A DNA stretch of 50,854 bases from Dichelobacter nodosus (GTDB lineage: Bacteria; Pseudomonadota; Gammaproteobacteria; Beggiatoales; Beggiatoaceae), in assembly GCA_020720085.1 (NCBI GenBank), contig DYPE01000002.1, positions 13,483-64,336 of the forward strand, read 5' to 3'. Positions 9,492 to 18,090 of the stretch are shown here, in pieces. The stretch's first letter is position 1, and every line of letters starts with the position of its first letter. The notes beneath the pieces were generated by a model. That model saw nothing but the letters and a program-made list of their open reading frames with translations, ran no database searches and had not been told where the DNA came from. The translations under genes were made by a program, and so were the position numbers.

Positions 9492-10010
9492 ATGAACCTT
9501 CCCAAAAGCAATTCAACTTTGTTTTTATTGGTGTTAGGCGCTGGATTGGCGGGCGGCCTATTGGCGTTGCGCCTGGCAACGCCGCCCGCTGGCGGCCTTA
9601 CGGCGGATGCAAGCCACGACAGCCACTGGGCGCTGCCTGCACTCGCCGCCACCACCGACGCCAATGGCCAAGACCTCAATCAAACACGCTTCGCCAGTTT
9701 GCGTGATCTCCACCCGTGGGGGGAGGACGCGCCTGATCCGGGCGCAGCGCAACCGCCAGAAATTGCGCAATTGACGCCAGGCTGGGATTTTTCCGGCGTA
9801 ATTGAGCAAGGTCGTGAGCGGGTGATGATTTTTTTGGATCAAACGCACAAATCACACCGCGTGCAAGCGGGCGATGCGTTGCCGGATGGCACGGTGGTGT
9901 CGAGCATTGGCTTAGACAGCATCCGCATTTTGCGTCCTGGCGCGACGGATATGGAAACGGTGTGCCTCTATTCTCGGGGTGAATTTCCGCCCCAGGAGCC
10001 TGCGCCATGA
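9492..10010 (+). CDS. GspC-like inner-membrane secretion/pilus protein
   Basis: I chose the ATG at 9492 because it precedes a short cytosolic tail and one membrane segment (LFLLVLGAGLAGGLLALRLA, residues ~9-28). A frame open from 9408 adds a Cys-rich stretch with no signal logic. After a Pro/Ala-rich periplasmic linker, residues ~100-165 look like the GspC homology region: GWDFSGVIEQGRERVMIF, then QAGDALPDGTVVSSIGLDSI. In type II secretion this region contacts the secretin. No PDZ domain follows. The stop overlaps the next start by ATGA. PilP-like proteins share this fold, so GspC versus PilP remains open. Confidence 0.6.
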   Translation: MNLPKSNSTLFLLVLGAGLAGGLLALRLATPPAGGLTADASHDSHWALPALAATTDANGQDLNQTRFASLRDLHPWGEDAPDPGAAQPPEIAQLTPGWDFSGVIEQGRERVMIFLDQTHKSHRVQAGDALPDGTVVSSIGLDSIRILRPGATDMETVCLYSRGEFPPQEPAP

Positions 10011-11062
10011 AATTATTGATAAATTTCTGGCAGTTGCGCCGCGCCTGGTTCACGCGCCCAACCCGGCGTTATTTCGACAGCCGCACGGGCGTTATTCCGC
10101 CGGAACCCGGCACGGGCCGGGGCGAATGGGTATTGTCGCGTGGCTGGTGCCGCTACCGCTGCTTTGATTTAGCGGGCTTGCCTGCGGCCCGCCGCGAAGA
10201 ATCCTTGCAATTAAAAATCCAGCAATGGTCACCCTACACCCGTACTGCTGAATACGTAGTGTGGCAGGGCGATTGCGCGCAAGTTTGGATTTGGGACGAG
10301 GCGCGCGCTGCACAGGTGCGCGAAGCAAGTGGCGCAGCACAGGCCGCGCCCGTGCCGGAAAATTTAGTGCGTCCGCCCCTGGCCGATGGCGTGCGCTTGG
10401 CGGCGTGCTTAGATGGCGTGGAAGGGCAAATTTGGCAACAGCGCCAATTGCTGGCTTCGCGCTGGTGGCTTAAGCCGCCAGATTTATTGGAATGGAGCCG
10501 TTTTCTGCGCGCGCACGGGCAACCCTCGCCAGCGCATGTGCTTACGCCTGAGCCTTTGCCCTTGCTGGCCAAACCTTGGGGCAAGCCGCGCCGCCGCAAC
10601 ACAGCGGCCAACGAACGCGCCATCGCGCTGGTGGCTGCCATGGCATTGGCCGTGGTGCTGGGCTGGGAAAGTGCTACCCTGTGGAAAACGCATCAAAAAC
10701 ACCAGGCCATTCAACAGGAAATTGAAAAGCTCAATCAAGACGGTGCGGCCATCCTGCAAGCGCGCGACCATGCGGTGACGGACAAAGAACGTGTCCGTCA
10801 ATTGGTTCGTCTGGTGCCCTATCCCTCGCAATTGGAACTCATGGCCGCAGTAGCCGGAAAATTGCCGCGCAATGGCGCGCAACTCGCAGAATGGCGTTAT
10901 CACGCAGGCACGTTGCGCGTAGCCGTGCAAGCGCCCAACATCGATCCGCGCAACTACGTGGCCGCGTTTCAAAGCCTACCGCTGTTCAAAGGCATTAAGC
11001 TCGAAACCAGCAATCAGGCGGATTTGATTATTTTGCAGATGGAGATTAATCCGGCGCAATAG
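10007..11062 (+). CDS. GspL/PilN-like bitopic assembly protein
   Basis: Protein of 351 residues translationally coupled (ATGA) to the GspC-like gene. It has a cytosolic N-terminal half of ~200 residues, one membrane segment in ALVAAMALAVVLGWESATLW (~residues 207-226), and a coiled coil (HQAIQQEIEKLNQDGAAIL). The C-terminal periplasmic domain looks ferredoxin-like and ends in LKLETSNQ-type strands, as in GspL and PilN. The N-terminal half does not show the clear actin-like pattern of GspL, so it is diverged. Together the pair would form an inner-membrane platform module away from a complete secretion cluster. Function beyond this resemblance is inference. Confidence 0.55.
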   Translation: MKLLINFWQLRRAWFTRPTRRYFDSRTGVIPPEPGTGRGEWVLSRGWCRYRCFDLAGLPAARREESLQLKIQQWSPYTRTAEYVVWQGDCAQVWIWDEARAAQVREASGAAQAAPVPENLVRPPLADGVRLAACLDGVEGQIWQQRQLLASRWWLKPPDLLEWSRFLRAHGQPSPAHVLTPEPLPLLAKPWGKPRRRNTAANERAIALVAAMALAVVLGWESATLWKTHQKHQAIQQEIEKLNQDGAAILQARDHAVTDKERVRQLVRLVPYPSQLELMAAVAGKLPRNGAQLAEWRYHAGTLRVAVQAPNIDPRNYVAAFQSLPLFKGIKLETSNQADLIILQMEINPAQ

Positions 11063-11069
11063 CCCGCGT

Positions 11070-11429
11070 TCAGCCTATGGCCAAGGCAGTGGCTTTGGAT
11101 TGCACACAGGGATATTTGCTACGGCGCTTCATGCGGCGGATAAAATTGCCATCCGGCCAACCCAGGTAGCATTGCATGGGCTTGGCCTCATGCACTGTGC
11201 AACGGTTGTCCTGCAAAAAAATACATTCGCCATTTTGGTCAAATAGATAGCGCACGCTTTGGCCATTGGGTAGCGCTTCTGCATAGGTGTGGCGGCTCCA
11301 GAAAGTGGCTAGGTCTAATTCCAAAAAAGCCGCCATGCGCGCAGCATCCGAGGGGTGGATTTCAATGCCAAAGTCCGCGCCCAGGCCCCGGCAACAATCG
11401 CCGCAGTGGTCGCAATAGGGTTTTCTCAT
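11070..11429 (-). CDS. YkgJ-type cysteine-cluster protein
   Basis: The start at ATG 11429 gives 119 residues beginning MRKPYCDHCGDCCRG, the CxxCxxCC zinc or iron binding signature of the YkgJ/UPF0153 family. Further cysteines occur in GECIFLQDNRCTVHEAKPMQCY and near the C-terminus, completing the usual set. A frame open from 11519 would overlap the kinase gene and begin with unrelated Arg-rich sequence. It lies 22 bp downstream of the hybrid kinase gene. The family is proposed to bind Fe-S or zinc; the substrate is unknown. Confidence 0.8.
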   Translation of the reverse strand: MRKPYCDHCGDCCRGLGADFGIEIHPSDAARMAAFLELDLATFWSRHTYAEALPNGQSVRYLFDQNGECIFLQDNRCTVHEAKPMQCYLGWPDGNFIRRMKRRSKYPCVQSKATALAIG

Positions 11430-11451
11430 GATTTTTCGATATTTTTCCAGG

Positions 11452-13539
11452 CTATAACACAAAAGTCGGCGGGCCGAAACCGCTGGGGCCGTAGCGCAGC
11501 ATATTTTCCACCTCGCCATGCAAACGCGCCAGATCAGCGGAGTTCAGCGCGGGCGGCACAAAGACGATGAGAGGAATGGTCGCGCAGGCGGGAATGGCGC
11601 GTAACCCTTGGATGCAGCTTTGCGCCTGCACGTTGTACATCCCTGCGTCCAAGGCTATCCAAGCCGGGGCTGGCATCCCTTTGAGCAAGGATTCGCGCAA
11701 TTGTGTCTCATTGCGAAAGCGCGACACATCCCAGCCTTGCGCCTGTAATTTTTCCCCCAGCAGCTCGCGGTTAAACTCTTCATCTTCCAACACCATAAAC
11801 AGTCCTTGCCGCTCATCCTCCAGCAGGGCCACGCTCTGCGAATCAGATGGCAAGCGCCCGCCGCTCTCCAGTTCAGCGATCACCGCCGACAGTTGGCGGT
11901 TAGACACGGGCCTGGTCATGGCGATTAAACGCCCGGCTGGATCCGCCAATACTGTGGAAGAAGGCATTTGCGTCATGATGATAGGGATTTGCTCTATGCT
12001 ATTTTCCGCTTTGAGTTCATTGTATAAATCCCAGCCATTGCCGCCATCGGCTTGCTGCATGGCCACCAGTATCAAATCGGGTCTGAGTTTTTTAGCCAGC
12101 AACGCGCCTCGGGCGTGGCTGGTGGCTATGGCCAGTGGGTAATGCAGCTTGTCAAAATAATCGCGCAGCAGTTCTAGCAGCGTGCGGTCAGGCATGACGG
12201 CCAGCAGAATGCCGCTGGTAGCCTCTTCGTCCACAACTCCGTCGTCTTCATCAGGATCGAGCAGTGGCTGGCTGGCCACTTGCTCAGGCAGCAAAGCATC
12301 CACTTTGACCGCAACCGGCAAAGTGACGCTAAAGGTGCTGCCCGCGCCAAACTCACTTTCCACTACGATGGAGCCGCCCATGAGTTCCGCGAATTCTTTG
12401 GAAATGGCCAAGCCCAAGCCCGTGCCGCCGAAACGTCGGGTGGTGGAGGCATCGGCTTGCGAAAACGGTTTGAATAATTTTTTGGTCTGCTCTTGGCTCA
12501 TGCCGATGCCATTGTCGCTGACGCAAAACTGCATTTGCTCGCTCGCATTGGGGGCAACGGACGGCAAGCGCGATACTTTTAGCCGGATTTCACCTTGTTC
12601 AGTGAATTTTGCCGCATTGCTGAGCAAATTAATCAAAATTTGCTTGGTTTTTACCACATCCGAGGTCATGGCACCCAACGGCTTGTGCAAGTCCACATGA
12701 AAAATATTGTTTTTCCTTGCCATTAAAGGCCCAACCGTATCGCGCACCTCACGGATCAAGCGATCCACATCAAATTCTTCTAAATACACCTGCATTTTGC
12801 CAGATTCAATTTTGGAAATGTCCAGCACGTCGTTGATCAGCCCGAGCAAATGGCGGGCAGACTCGCGGATTTTTTCTAAATCTGTGGAAAAATCAGGGCA
12901 TCCGGCTTCAAGGATATCTTCTAAAATGATTTCGGTATAACCGATAATCGCGTTCATGGGCGTGCGCAATTCATGGCTCATGTTGGCCAAAAACTGGCTT
13001 TTGGCAATATTCGCGGTTTCTGCCTCGTCCTTGGCGACCATCAGTTCGCGCGTGCGTTCTTCTATTTTATTTTCTAAATCCGTGGCATACGCTAGAAGCT
13101 GTGCGTCGCGTTGGGCAATTTCCTGCTCCAGCTTTTCGCGCAAACGATACAACTCTACATGGGTGCGCACCCGCGCCAGCATTTCCTTTTCCTGGAACGG
13201 TTTGCTCACATAATCCACACCACCCGCTTCAAATGCCTGTAATTTATGATCGGCATCATTGAGCGCAGACAAAAACAACACTGGAATTTCCACCAGCGCG
13301 GCTTCTTGCTTAAGACGGCGGCAGGTTTCATAGCCATCCCATTCCGGCATGGTTACATCCAGCAAGATTAAATCTGGCTTTTCCTGTAAAGCAATGTCCC
13401 GCGCCTTGGCACCGGATTTAGCCAATAGCACATGATAGCCTTCCTTTTCCAAAATCATGCTGAGGAAGGCGAGGTTAGTGAGTTGATCGTCCACAACCAG
13501 GACAGTTTTTTGATCTTGCACGGCCAAAGCGGTTCTCAT
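11452..13539 (-). CDS. Hybrid histidine kinase with N-terminal receiver and two degenerate C-terminal receivers
   Basis: Soluble 695-residue protein. Receiver 1 (~12-128) has acidic D17/D18, phospho-Asp D61 (LILLDVTMPEWDG) and K113. A coiled coil leads to the HisKA domain with H189 (SHELRTPMN). The ATPase domain shows the N-box (ILINLLSNAAKF), G1 (SDNGIGM) and G2 (GGTGLGLAIS). Residues ~442-555 resemble a receiver, but the phospho-Asp position is Ala (LILVAM, ~A493). Residues ~579-685 resemble another receiver that keeps an Asp (IALDAGM, ~D631) but lacks the usual Thr/Lys. No membrane segment is present, so it likely takes input through receiver 1. A partner regulator is not adjacent. Confidence 0.88.
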   Translation of the reverse strand: MRTALAVQDQKTVLVVDDQLTNLAFLSMILEKEGYHVLLAKSGAKARDIALQEKPDLILLDVTMPEWDGYETCRRLKQEAALVEIPVLFLSALNDADHKLQAFEAGGVDYVSKPFQEKEMLARVRTHVELYRLREKLEQEIAQRDAQLLAYATDLENKIEERTRELMVAKDEAETANIAKSQFLANMSHELRTPMNAIIGYTEIILEDILEAGCPDFSTDLEKIRESARHLLGLINDVLDISKIESGKMQVYLEEFDVDRLIREVRDTVGPLMARKNNIFHVDLHKPLGAMTSDVVKTKQILINLLSNAAKFTEQGEIRLKVSRLPSVAPNASEQMQFCVSDNGIGMSQEQTKKLFKPFSQADASTTRRFGGTGLGLAISKEFAELMGGSIVVESEFGAGSTFSVTLPVAVKVDALLPEQVASQPLLDPDEDDGVVDEEATSGILLAVMPDRTLLELLRDYFDKLHYPLAIATSHARGALLAKKLRPDLILVAMQQADGGNGWDLYNELKAENSIEQIPIIMTQMPSSTVLADPAGRLIAMTRPVSNRQLSAVIAELESGGRLPSDSQSVALLEDERQGLFMVLEDEEFNRELLGEKLQAQGWDVSRFRNETQLRESLLKGMPAPAWIALDAGMYNVQAQSCIQGLRAIPACATIPLIVFVPPALNSADLARLHGEVENMLRYGPSGFGPPTFVL

Positions 13540-13563
13540 CCAATAGATACGAAGAATTCGATA

Positions 13564-13593
13564 ATTGTAGGTTGGCCAGCTTGCTTATTGCAA
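13564..13593 (-). promoter_or_regulatory. Candidate sigma-70 promoter for the hybrid kinase
   Basis: On the minus strand TTGCAA and TACAAT are separated by 18 bp, and TACAAT ends about 25 bp before the kinase ATG. The -10 matches 5 of 6 consensus bases and the -35 matches 4 of 6. The -35 box lies in a small hairpin (GCTTGC/GCAAGC). The call is from inspection only. Confidence 0.35.
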
Positions 13594-13718
13594 GCCTTAT
13601 TCCTCATGCATGCAGAAATGGCGCTGTATTTGACTTGTGCGCAGAAAATCACGATGTGTCAAGTGGTTGACTAAGGCGCTTTCTGTCAAGGCAAATATCC
13701 ACCCGTCTAGCATGGCGG

Positions 13719-15713
13719 TCAAAACGCCCAACGCACTTGCAAATACGCGCCGCGCGGGATTGCATTGACCAATTTGTTGAATGTGTCGGGATTATATTCT
13801 TGATGCGCTGGATCGAATAAATTTTGTCCAGTCAGTGCGATTTCCACATCCTTGGCCGGATGCCAGGCCAGGCGCAAATCAAATTCGGTATGGGCTGGTA
13901 CTATGCCAATGGCCGAGCTGCCCATGTGGCGGGCGTACCGCAGCCAGGCATCCAGGCTCCAGCGGGGATTTAAGTCTGTGCCTACGCGCAAAGACACACG
14001 ATGGGGTGCAGTTTCACTTTCAATGTCGTCACTTGCGGAGCGGGTGCCAGGATAGAGCCGCATTTGCATCTTCAACCAAGTATACGCCAGGCTGGCTCGC
14101 CACTTGTCTCGCCGCCAATCTAGCGCCATCTCTGCGCCGTAGGTTTCACCTTCCATTTCGTTGAGGTTGTTGCTCAGCAGGACAAGCCATGGCTGGTTAA
14201 AATCCACCAAAGGCATTTCAGTGCGCACGATGAGTTTGTCGTATACATTGTAAAAACCGGTGATGTCCCACGACCAGCCGCCGACCCATTCGCCACGCGC
14301 GCCAAGTTCCCAGGCAGTCACGGTTTCTGGTTCGATTTTTTTATTGCCCAGCAAACGGACATGCATCGGAATCGGATAAAATGGATTTTCTACTGTTGGT
14401 ATGGCCAGTTCCGCCTTCACTTCGTAGGACATTTGCGAGGGCGTGCGCACTGCGCGTGACACCGCTGCCCAGGCGGTCAGGCGCTCGCGGGGCAGCCAGA
14501 GCAGGCGCAGGTTGGGCTGGAAATTAAAACCGGTGTAGTCATCGTGCTCGAATTTGCTGCCCAGGGTTAGGCGCAGCGTTTGGGGTACCAGACAGAGATC
14601 GTCTTGGATGAACGCGCTGAACAACTGATCGCGGCGTAGCGCTGGATCGCGATTGAACGGTGAGTATTCGGGCACGCTACTGTACAACCAGCGCCAGCCC
14701 AACCCCCAGAGCAATTCGTGGCCTGGGCGGAAACGCCAATGGTGCTGAAGCTCGAAATCCAGCACGCGGTTAGTCACGCCAAAATTGGGCGTGTGCCGGG
14801 TTTGATCGTCATAGTAGGTTTGTAGGGTAAGCGTGGCATCTTCGCCGTAGCTGCGTTCCCAGAGGCCCACGAGATTGCCGCCGCGCACGGTGGCCTGGGC
14901 CGGTACTAGGGTTTGCCAGCTTACATCATTTTCACGAAACTGATACATATCGCCATGTACTGTCCAGCGGGTATCCGTGTTTTGCCCGCCATCCAAACGA
15001 AAGCCGCCCTGGCTGGAATGCCAGGCGTCGTTGCCACGGGTGGGTTCCAGCCCAGCGTGGTAGGCGCTTTTGCCATACACGCGGTAATACGTTTCCCTGC
15101 CTAGCTGGCCGCCGTGGCGCAGCCCGCCAAAAGCGCGGTCTTCGCTGCCACTGCCAGCGTTGAGCAAATTGCCCTGAGTATCCTGGGCACGCTTGGTGAT
15201 GATATTGACGATGCCGTTGACCGCATTCGCGCCCCACAGCGTGCCGCCTGGCCCGCGAATTACTTCAATGCGCTCAATGTTTTCCAGTAGCATATCCATG
15301 CTATCCCAGAAAGTGCTGGACAATTGCAGGTTATACACGCTACGCCCGTCCACCAACACCAGCAGTTTGTTGTCGTACACGCCGTTGAAGCTGCCGCGTG
15401 AGGAAATGCGCCAACTGTGGGCGCTGTAACGGTCTACCTGGAGGCCAGGCGCCAGGCGCAGCGCCTCGGCTACGCTACGTACTCCGGCGCGATGGATGTC
15501 GTCTTGGCTGATGACGAATACCGCAGCAGCGGATTCTGCGATTTTTTTGGATTTTTTGCCGACCGAGGTGACCTCCACATCCATCAGTTCGGTCAAGCTT
15601 AGGGTTAATAAGTCATTTATATCCAATTGGGTCGTGGCAGGTGCTGCCAAGGAAAACGCGCTGGCGGACAGTAGGAACGCGGGCCAGTAAAAAAGGTGCG
15701 AATGTGTGAACAT
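13719..15713 (-). CDS. TonB-dependent outer-membrane receptor
   Basis: The ATG at 15713 is chosen because AGGAG lies just upstream; an in-frame ATG at 15737 is possible. The 664-residue product has a signal peptide ending near SAFSLAAPA and then the short conserved stretch LTELMDVEVTSVGKKSKK that includes the TonB-box region. The plug (~45-165) has FVISQDDI, APGLQVDR, LVLVDGRSVY, IERIEVIRGPGGTLWG and NGIVNIITK. A ~500-residue 22-strand-type barrel follows and ends in the terminal aromatic WAF. The ligand cannot be told from sequence; this subgroup includes siderophore, vitamin and unknown-substrate receptors. The neighbour yihY gene is 20 bp upstream. Energy would come from the exbB-exbD-tonB operon at 44842-46459. 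Confidence 0.92.
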   Translation of the reverse strand: MFTHSHLFYWPAFLLSASAFSLAAPATTQLDINDLLTLSLTELMDVEVTSVGKKSKKIAESAAAVFVISQDDIHRAGVRSVAEALRLAPGLQVDRYSAHSWRISSRGSFNGVYDNKLLVLVDGRSVYNLQLSSTFWDSMDMLLENIERIEVIRGPGGTLWGANAVNGIVNIITKRAQDTQGNLLNAGSGSEDRAFGGLRHGGQLGRETYYRVYGKSAYHAGLEPTRGNDAWHSSQGGFRLDGGQNTDTRWTVHGDMYQFRENDVSWQTLVPAQATVRGGNLVGLWERSYGEDATLTLQTYYDDQTRHTPNFGVTNRVLDFELQHHWRFRPGHELLWGLGWRWLYSSVPEYSPFNRDPALRRDQLFSAFIQDDLCLVPQTLRLTLGSKFEHDDYTGFNFQPNLRLLWLPRERLTAWAAVSRAVRTPSQMSYEVKAELAIPTVENPFYPIPMHVRLLGNKKIEPETVTAWELGARGEWVGGWSWDITGFYNVYDKLIVRTEMPLVDFNQPWLVLLSNNLNEMEGETYGAEMALDWRRDKWRASLAYTWLKMQMRLYPGTRSASDDIESETAPHRVSLRVGTDLNPRWSLDAWLRYARHMGSSAIGIVPAHTEFDLRLAWHPAKDVEIALTGQNLFDPAHQEYNPDTFNKLVNAIPRGAYLQVRWAF

Positions 15714-15733
15714 AACTCTCCTGCGCGATGCAT

Positions 15734-17023
15734 TCAAAATAATGGATGGATAGGTGGCGTGACAGGAGTGCTGGTTTCTGGATGTTGGTATAAGATTTTC
15801 AATGGTACGTCCATGAGTTGTGATGCTTGGCCTTGCAGGCGCGCTAAAATAGGGTGGAGTTGTTCATCCCAAGGGTGTGTTGGCTCATTGTCCGCATTGT
15901 GTTCGTTTGCTGTTAAGTGGGAGAATCCGCCGGACATAAGCCGGTACAAGTCTATCAGTTTGATTTCGCCTAAATCACGCACCAACAGCCATTGGTTGCG
16001 GTCTATGCGCGTCACGTAAGCGCCTTGTTCTAATTGAATTAATATGGCGTTCACTAGATCAATGGGCTGGTTCGGTTCCTTAGTATAGAGGAATTTTTCC
16101 GTCATGCCTTTGCCCTTGCATTGCGCTTCCCACAAATACCCAAGCAAACGGAACGCCAATAAAAAACGGTTGTCCGTCTCGTGTACTTCTGTATCTGCAT
16201 GTTTCCAGTTAAAAACCCCCAAGCAGTACGTGACTTCCGCACCGAGCAATACCACTACCCAGGATACATAAATCCATACTAGGAACATAGGAATAACAGA
16301 CATGACGCCATACAGCGTCTGATATACGCTGGAGTGAATCGCGTATAACGCAAAGGCTTTTTTCGCCAAACCAAATAGCGCTGCGGCAAACAGCCCGCCC
16401 AACAACGCATGGCGGAATGGCACCAAACGGTTGGGGATAATCATATAAAACAAGGCAAAGGCCATGGTGCTGCTGACAAATGGCAGCCAGATGAGCCATA
16501 GCGAGTCCTGCATTTGCGCCAGCCACGGAATCGATAACAACGACGCAGTGACAAATGCACCAGCACCGATAAGCAATGGCCCAAGTGTCAAAACCACCCA
16601 GTAAATCATAAAGCTACGAATCAGTGGGCGGTCTTGTGTGGTGCGCCAAATGCGGTTGAGCGAGACGTCAATGGTTTGCAACATCAGCAATGCCGTGACC
16701 ACCAGCGAGGCCACGCCTACCGCAGTGAGCCGCGAGGAATGCTGCATGAATTGCATGATATATTCCTGCACCACTTCGCCCGAGGCGGGAACTAAGTTTC
16801 TAAAAATGAAGCTGCGCAACTGTTCTTCGGCATTGGTGAATAGCGGAAATGCCGTTAAAATTGCGTAAGTTACCACTAGCAACGGTATCAGTGACAGCAA
16901 CGTGGTATAGGCCAGTGCGGAAGCGCTGCCCAGTGCGTTGTCTTCAATAAAACGGTTTTGCACAAATAGGTAAAACCGTTGCGCCGTGGCAAAAAAGGGA
17001 AAGTTGGCTTTATGTTTTGGCAT
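15734..17023 (-). CDS. YihY/virulence factor BrkB family inner-membrane protein
   Basis: A 429-residue polytopic membrane protein with about six hydrophobic helices in the first ~270 residues, including SASALAYTTLLSLIPLLVV and ALLGGLFAAALFGLAKKAF, which are characteristic family stretches. The last ~150 residues form a hydrophilic cytosolic domain, typical of the longer gammaproteobacterial forms. Members were once called ribonuclease BN, a name later withdrawn; their biochemical role is unknown. AGGA precedes the ATG. It is divergent from the gene at 17162 and probably cotranscribed with the receptor downstream. Confidence 0.88.
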   Translation of the reverse strand: MPKHKANFPFFATAQRFYLFVQNRFIEDNALGSASALAYTTLLSLIPLLVVTYAILTAFPLFTNAEEQLRSFIFRNLVPASGEVVQEYIMQFMQHSSRLTAVGVASLVVTALLMLQTIDVSLNRIWRTTQDRPLIRSFMIYWVVLTLGPLLIGAGAFVTASLLSIPWLAQMQDSLWLIWLPFVSSTMAFALFYMIIPNRLVPFRHALLGGLFAAALFGLAKKAFALYAIHSSVYQTLYGVMSVIPMFLVWIYVSWVVVLLGAEVTYCLGVFNWKHADTEVHETDNRFLLAFRLLGYLWEAQCKGKGMTEKFLYTKEPNQPIDLVNAILIQLEQGAYVTRIDRNQWLLVRDLGEIKLIDLYRLMSGGFSHLTANEHNADNEPTHPWDEQLHPILARLQGQASQLMDVPLKILYQHPETSTPVTPPIHPLF

Positions 17024-17161
17024 TTTTCCTGCTTATTTATAGGCATTATGAGAAATCAACCCATGCTGACCAAGTCAGCCAGGGTTCCACCCTCTGGCGT
17101 TGCTTGTTTCCAAGCGCCCGCTTGGGAACAAGGCAGGTTTAGCTTCACTAGGATAGAGTTT

Positions 17162-17944
17162 ATGAAAACCTCAAACGAAATCAATCAATTATTGTTAGCC
17201 AAACGTCCCGCCACGGTGCGGCGAGTATTGCCCAAGCCATTAATCGAGCGGCATCTCAAAATGCAATTGCGGCAATTGCTTGGCATGATGCACGCTTTCC
17301 AAGCCATTTTAACCTTTCCTACCGCTGGCAGGAACCTGCCTATGGCGGCTTTGAAAAAAATCCAAACTCAGCTTACTGACGATTTGCAACATGCAGAAGG
17401 CAAGCTTATGCAAGAAGTGGATTTTTTGATGAATTATGTGCAGCGGGAGTTTGTGTTGCAAACCAGCGTGATGATGAATGTAGTGGCTGAAACGCCGTCG
17501 CCATTCTGTGTGCTTAATGAAGTCAACTATATGCCCAAAGATAACCGGCTGGTGGACAATCGCGTATTCATTCCGTCATATGTTACGCTATGGGCACAAC
17601 AACGCGGGGAAGAGGAGCCGGTGCAAGTGTGGTTGCAACTGGAACCTAAAGACCCAGCGCACCGCAAGTGGATGCAAAAGGAGCCTTCGCGTTCTGCCAT
17701 GCAGGCGTTGCACCCGTTGGAGAATGAGGTGTATTTTCATGAGTTTGATACAGTCGTGAGCCTCAATCTATATGATGAGCCAAATGAATTGGAGGCCATT
17801 TATTCTGGCAAGAACTATGAGGATTTATTGCGTGAATTTGAGTTATTGCGCAAGACGCTGATTCGCCAAAAAGGCAACCGGGGCGAATTTATTCATGTAG
17901 TGTGGTGCAAACTGGAAAAGGAAAAACACCAATTTATTGTGTAA
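17162..17944 (+). CDS. Hypothetical protein of 260 residues
   Basis: The ATG at 17162 is preceded by AGGATAGAG, a good ribosome site; the frame is open upstream to 16979 but that part overlaps yihY antisense. The product is soluble, with no signal peptide or membrane segment. The first half is rich in helices and Gln/Leu (LKMQLRQLLGMMHAFQAIL), and the second is mixed, with PSYVTLWAQQRGEEEP. I do not recognise a family. It is followed by a 146-bp gap with attenuator-like repeats before the subtilase gene. Confidence 0.65.
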   Translation: MKTSNEINQLLLAKRPATVRRVLPKPLIERHLKMQLRQLLGMMHAFQAILTFPTAGRNLPMAALKKIQTQLTDDLQHAEGKLMQEVDFLMNYVQREFVLQTSVMMNVVAETPSPFCVLNEVNYMPKDNRLVDNRVFIPSYVTLWAQQRGEEEPVQVWLQLEPKDPAHRKWMQKEPSRSAMQALHPLENEVYFHEFDTVVSLNLYDEPNELEAIYSGKNYEDLLREFELLRKTLIRQKGNRGEFIHVVWCKLEKEKHQFIV

Positions 17945-17995
17945 GAACATGGCCGAATTTTCCTTGATAATTTCCCTTGCCCCAGGTTGGGCACC

Positions 17996-18071
17996 GCTAA
18001 AAATCCCGCCCTATCCACGAAAAAATGCGGGTTTCCGAGCTAAAAATGATCTGCGAACGGGGTTTTTAGCG
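17996..18071 (+). promoter_or_regulatory. Attenuator-like set of competing inverted repeats
   Basis: Four short elements lie upstream of the subtilase gene. GCTAAAAATCCCGC (17996-18009) can pair with GCGGGTTT (~18027-18034) or with CGGGGTTTTTAGC (18058-18070). GCTAAAAAT occurs again at ~18039 and can also pair with the last element. The 1:2 plus 3:4 and the 1:4 pairings are mutually exclusive. The region could equally hold a terminator for the preceding gene. No computed fold supports either yet. Confidence 0.35.
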
Positions 18072-18090
18072 TCTCCCTATGGGAAATACT

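Noticed and set aside
16979-17161. N-terminal extension of the 260-residue hypothetical protein
   Set aside because: It overlaps yihY antisense, and AGGATAGAG before the ATG at 17162 is a better start.
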